DNA of 64,000 bases, taken from contig NC_026741.1 of NCBI RefSeq assembly GCF_000210295.1, positions 248,001 through 312,000 of the forward strand, given 5' to 3'. The notes beneath the pieces were generated by a model, which was given only the letters and a program-made list of their open reading frames with translations, was not told where the DNA came from and did not search any database. Numbering within the stretch: the first letter of the stretch is position 1; each line of letters starts with the position of its first letter. The position numbers and the translations under genes are program-made. Below are positions 63,964 through 64,000 of this stretch, one piece after another. This stretch comes from Trypanosoma brucei gambiense DAL972. Taxonomy: Eukaryota; Euglenozoa; Kinetoplastea; Trypanosomatida; Trypanosomatidae.

Positions 63964-64000
63964 GACGTCCGGTAAACCGAATGCGTGCATTTATTCCGAT

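Larger units (their letters stand above)
62002..64000. repeat. 5S rRNA tandem array: three units (third cut by the window end)
   Basis: Units begin at 62002, 62743 and 63483, giving periods of 741 and 740 bases; the one-base difference is in an A-run (15 versus 14). Each unit has one 5S gene on the minus strand and a spacer with T/C blocks, GT-rich DNA and the A-run. Units 2 and 3 are identical over the 518 bases that can be compared. Unit 1 differs by four substitutions in that part, plus one substitution and the A-run length elsewhere. The unit length matches what is known for T. brucei 5S repeats (roughly 0.75 kb). Confidence 0.95.

Noticed and set aside
1..64000. CRISPR array, bacterial operon, riboswitch or Shine-Dalgarno signals
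   Set aside because: The genome is eukaryotic; the only regular direct repeat array is the 5S unit and the microsatellites.

Overview
The window is nuclear DNA from a kinetoplastid, most probably an African trypanosome of the Trypanosoma brucei group. Four things point there. Long intronless genes run head to tail on one strand. Pyrimidine tracts followed by AG lie just upstream of start codons, as expected for spliced-leader trans-splicing. AT-rich low-complexity and (TA)n DNA fills the gaps. A roughly 741 bp tandem repeat at the right end carries a trypanosomatid-type 5S rRNA gene. The order ETF-QO, duplicated RPL7a, 5S array fits my memory of T. brucei chromosome 8, which I have not checked against a database.

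From about 53.75 kb down to base 1 is one minus-strand polycistronic cluster. In transcription order it holds a small two-TM protein, a very divergent 4224-residue dynein heavy chain, a TM protein with a WW-like motif, two RPL7a genes with identical coding sequence, an NPSN-like Qb-SNARE, an ADP/ATP-carrier-like mitochondrial carrier, a PH-domain-like protein, a tail-anchored hypothetical protein, a 1393-residue hypothetical protein, a basic protein with an HSP20/CS-like fold, a Grc3/NOL9 polynucleotide kinase, a SEL1L/Hrd3 homologue, and the N-terminal 409 residues of ETF-ubiquinone oxidoreductase. Several long reading frames begin at GTG or TTG; I moved these to the first plausible ATG because trypanosome nuclear genes use ATG.

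From 53.75 to 54.27 kb is a compact, GC-rich divergent strand-switch region. One plus-strand gene, an F-box protein, follows at 54.27-55.33 kb. Next come about 6.7 kb without a gene I can support, ending in an AT-rich segment. The window closes inside a 5S rRNA array: three 5S genes on the minus strand, with the array edge at about 62002.

As usual in trypanosomes, neighbours are not functionally linked. The cluster mixes mitochondrial metabolism, ER quality control, rRNA processing, ribosome, membrane traffic and cytoskeleton. The main candidate novelty is the dynein heavy chain. Its linker, stalk and AAA2/AAA3 P-loops are recognisable, but the AAA1 site that powers known dyneins has lost both Walker motifs. 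A second is the carrier, which keeps the ADP/ATP-carrier signature but has lost key nucleotide-contact residues.
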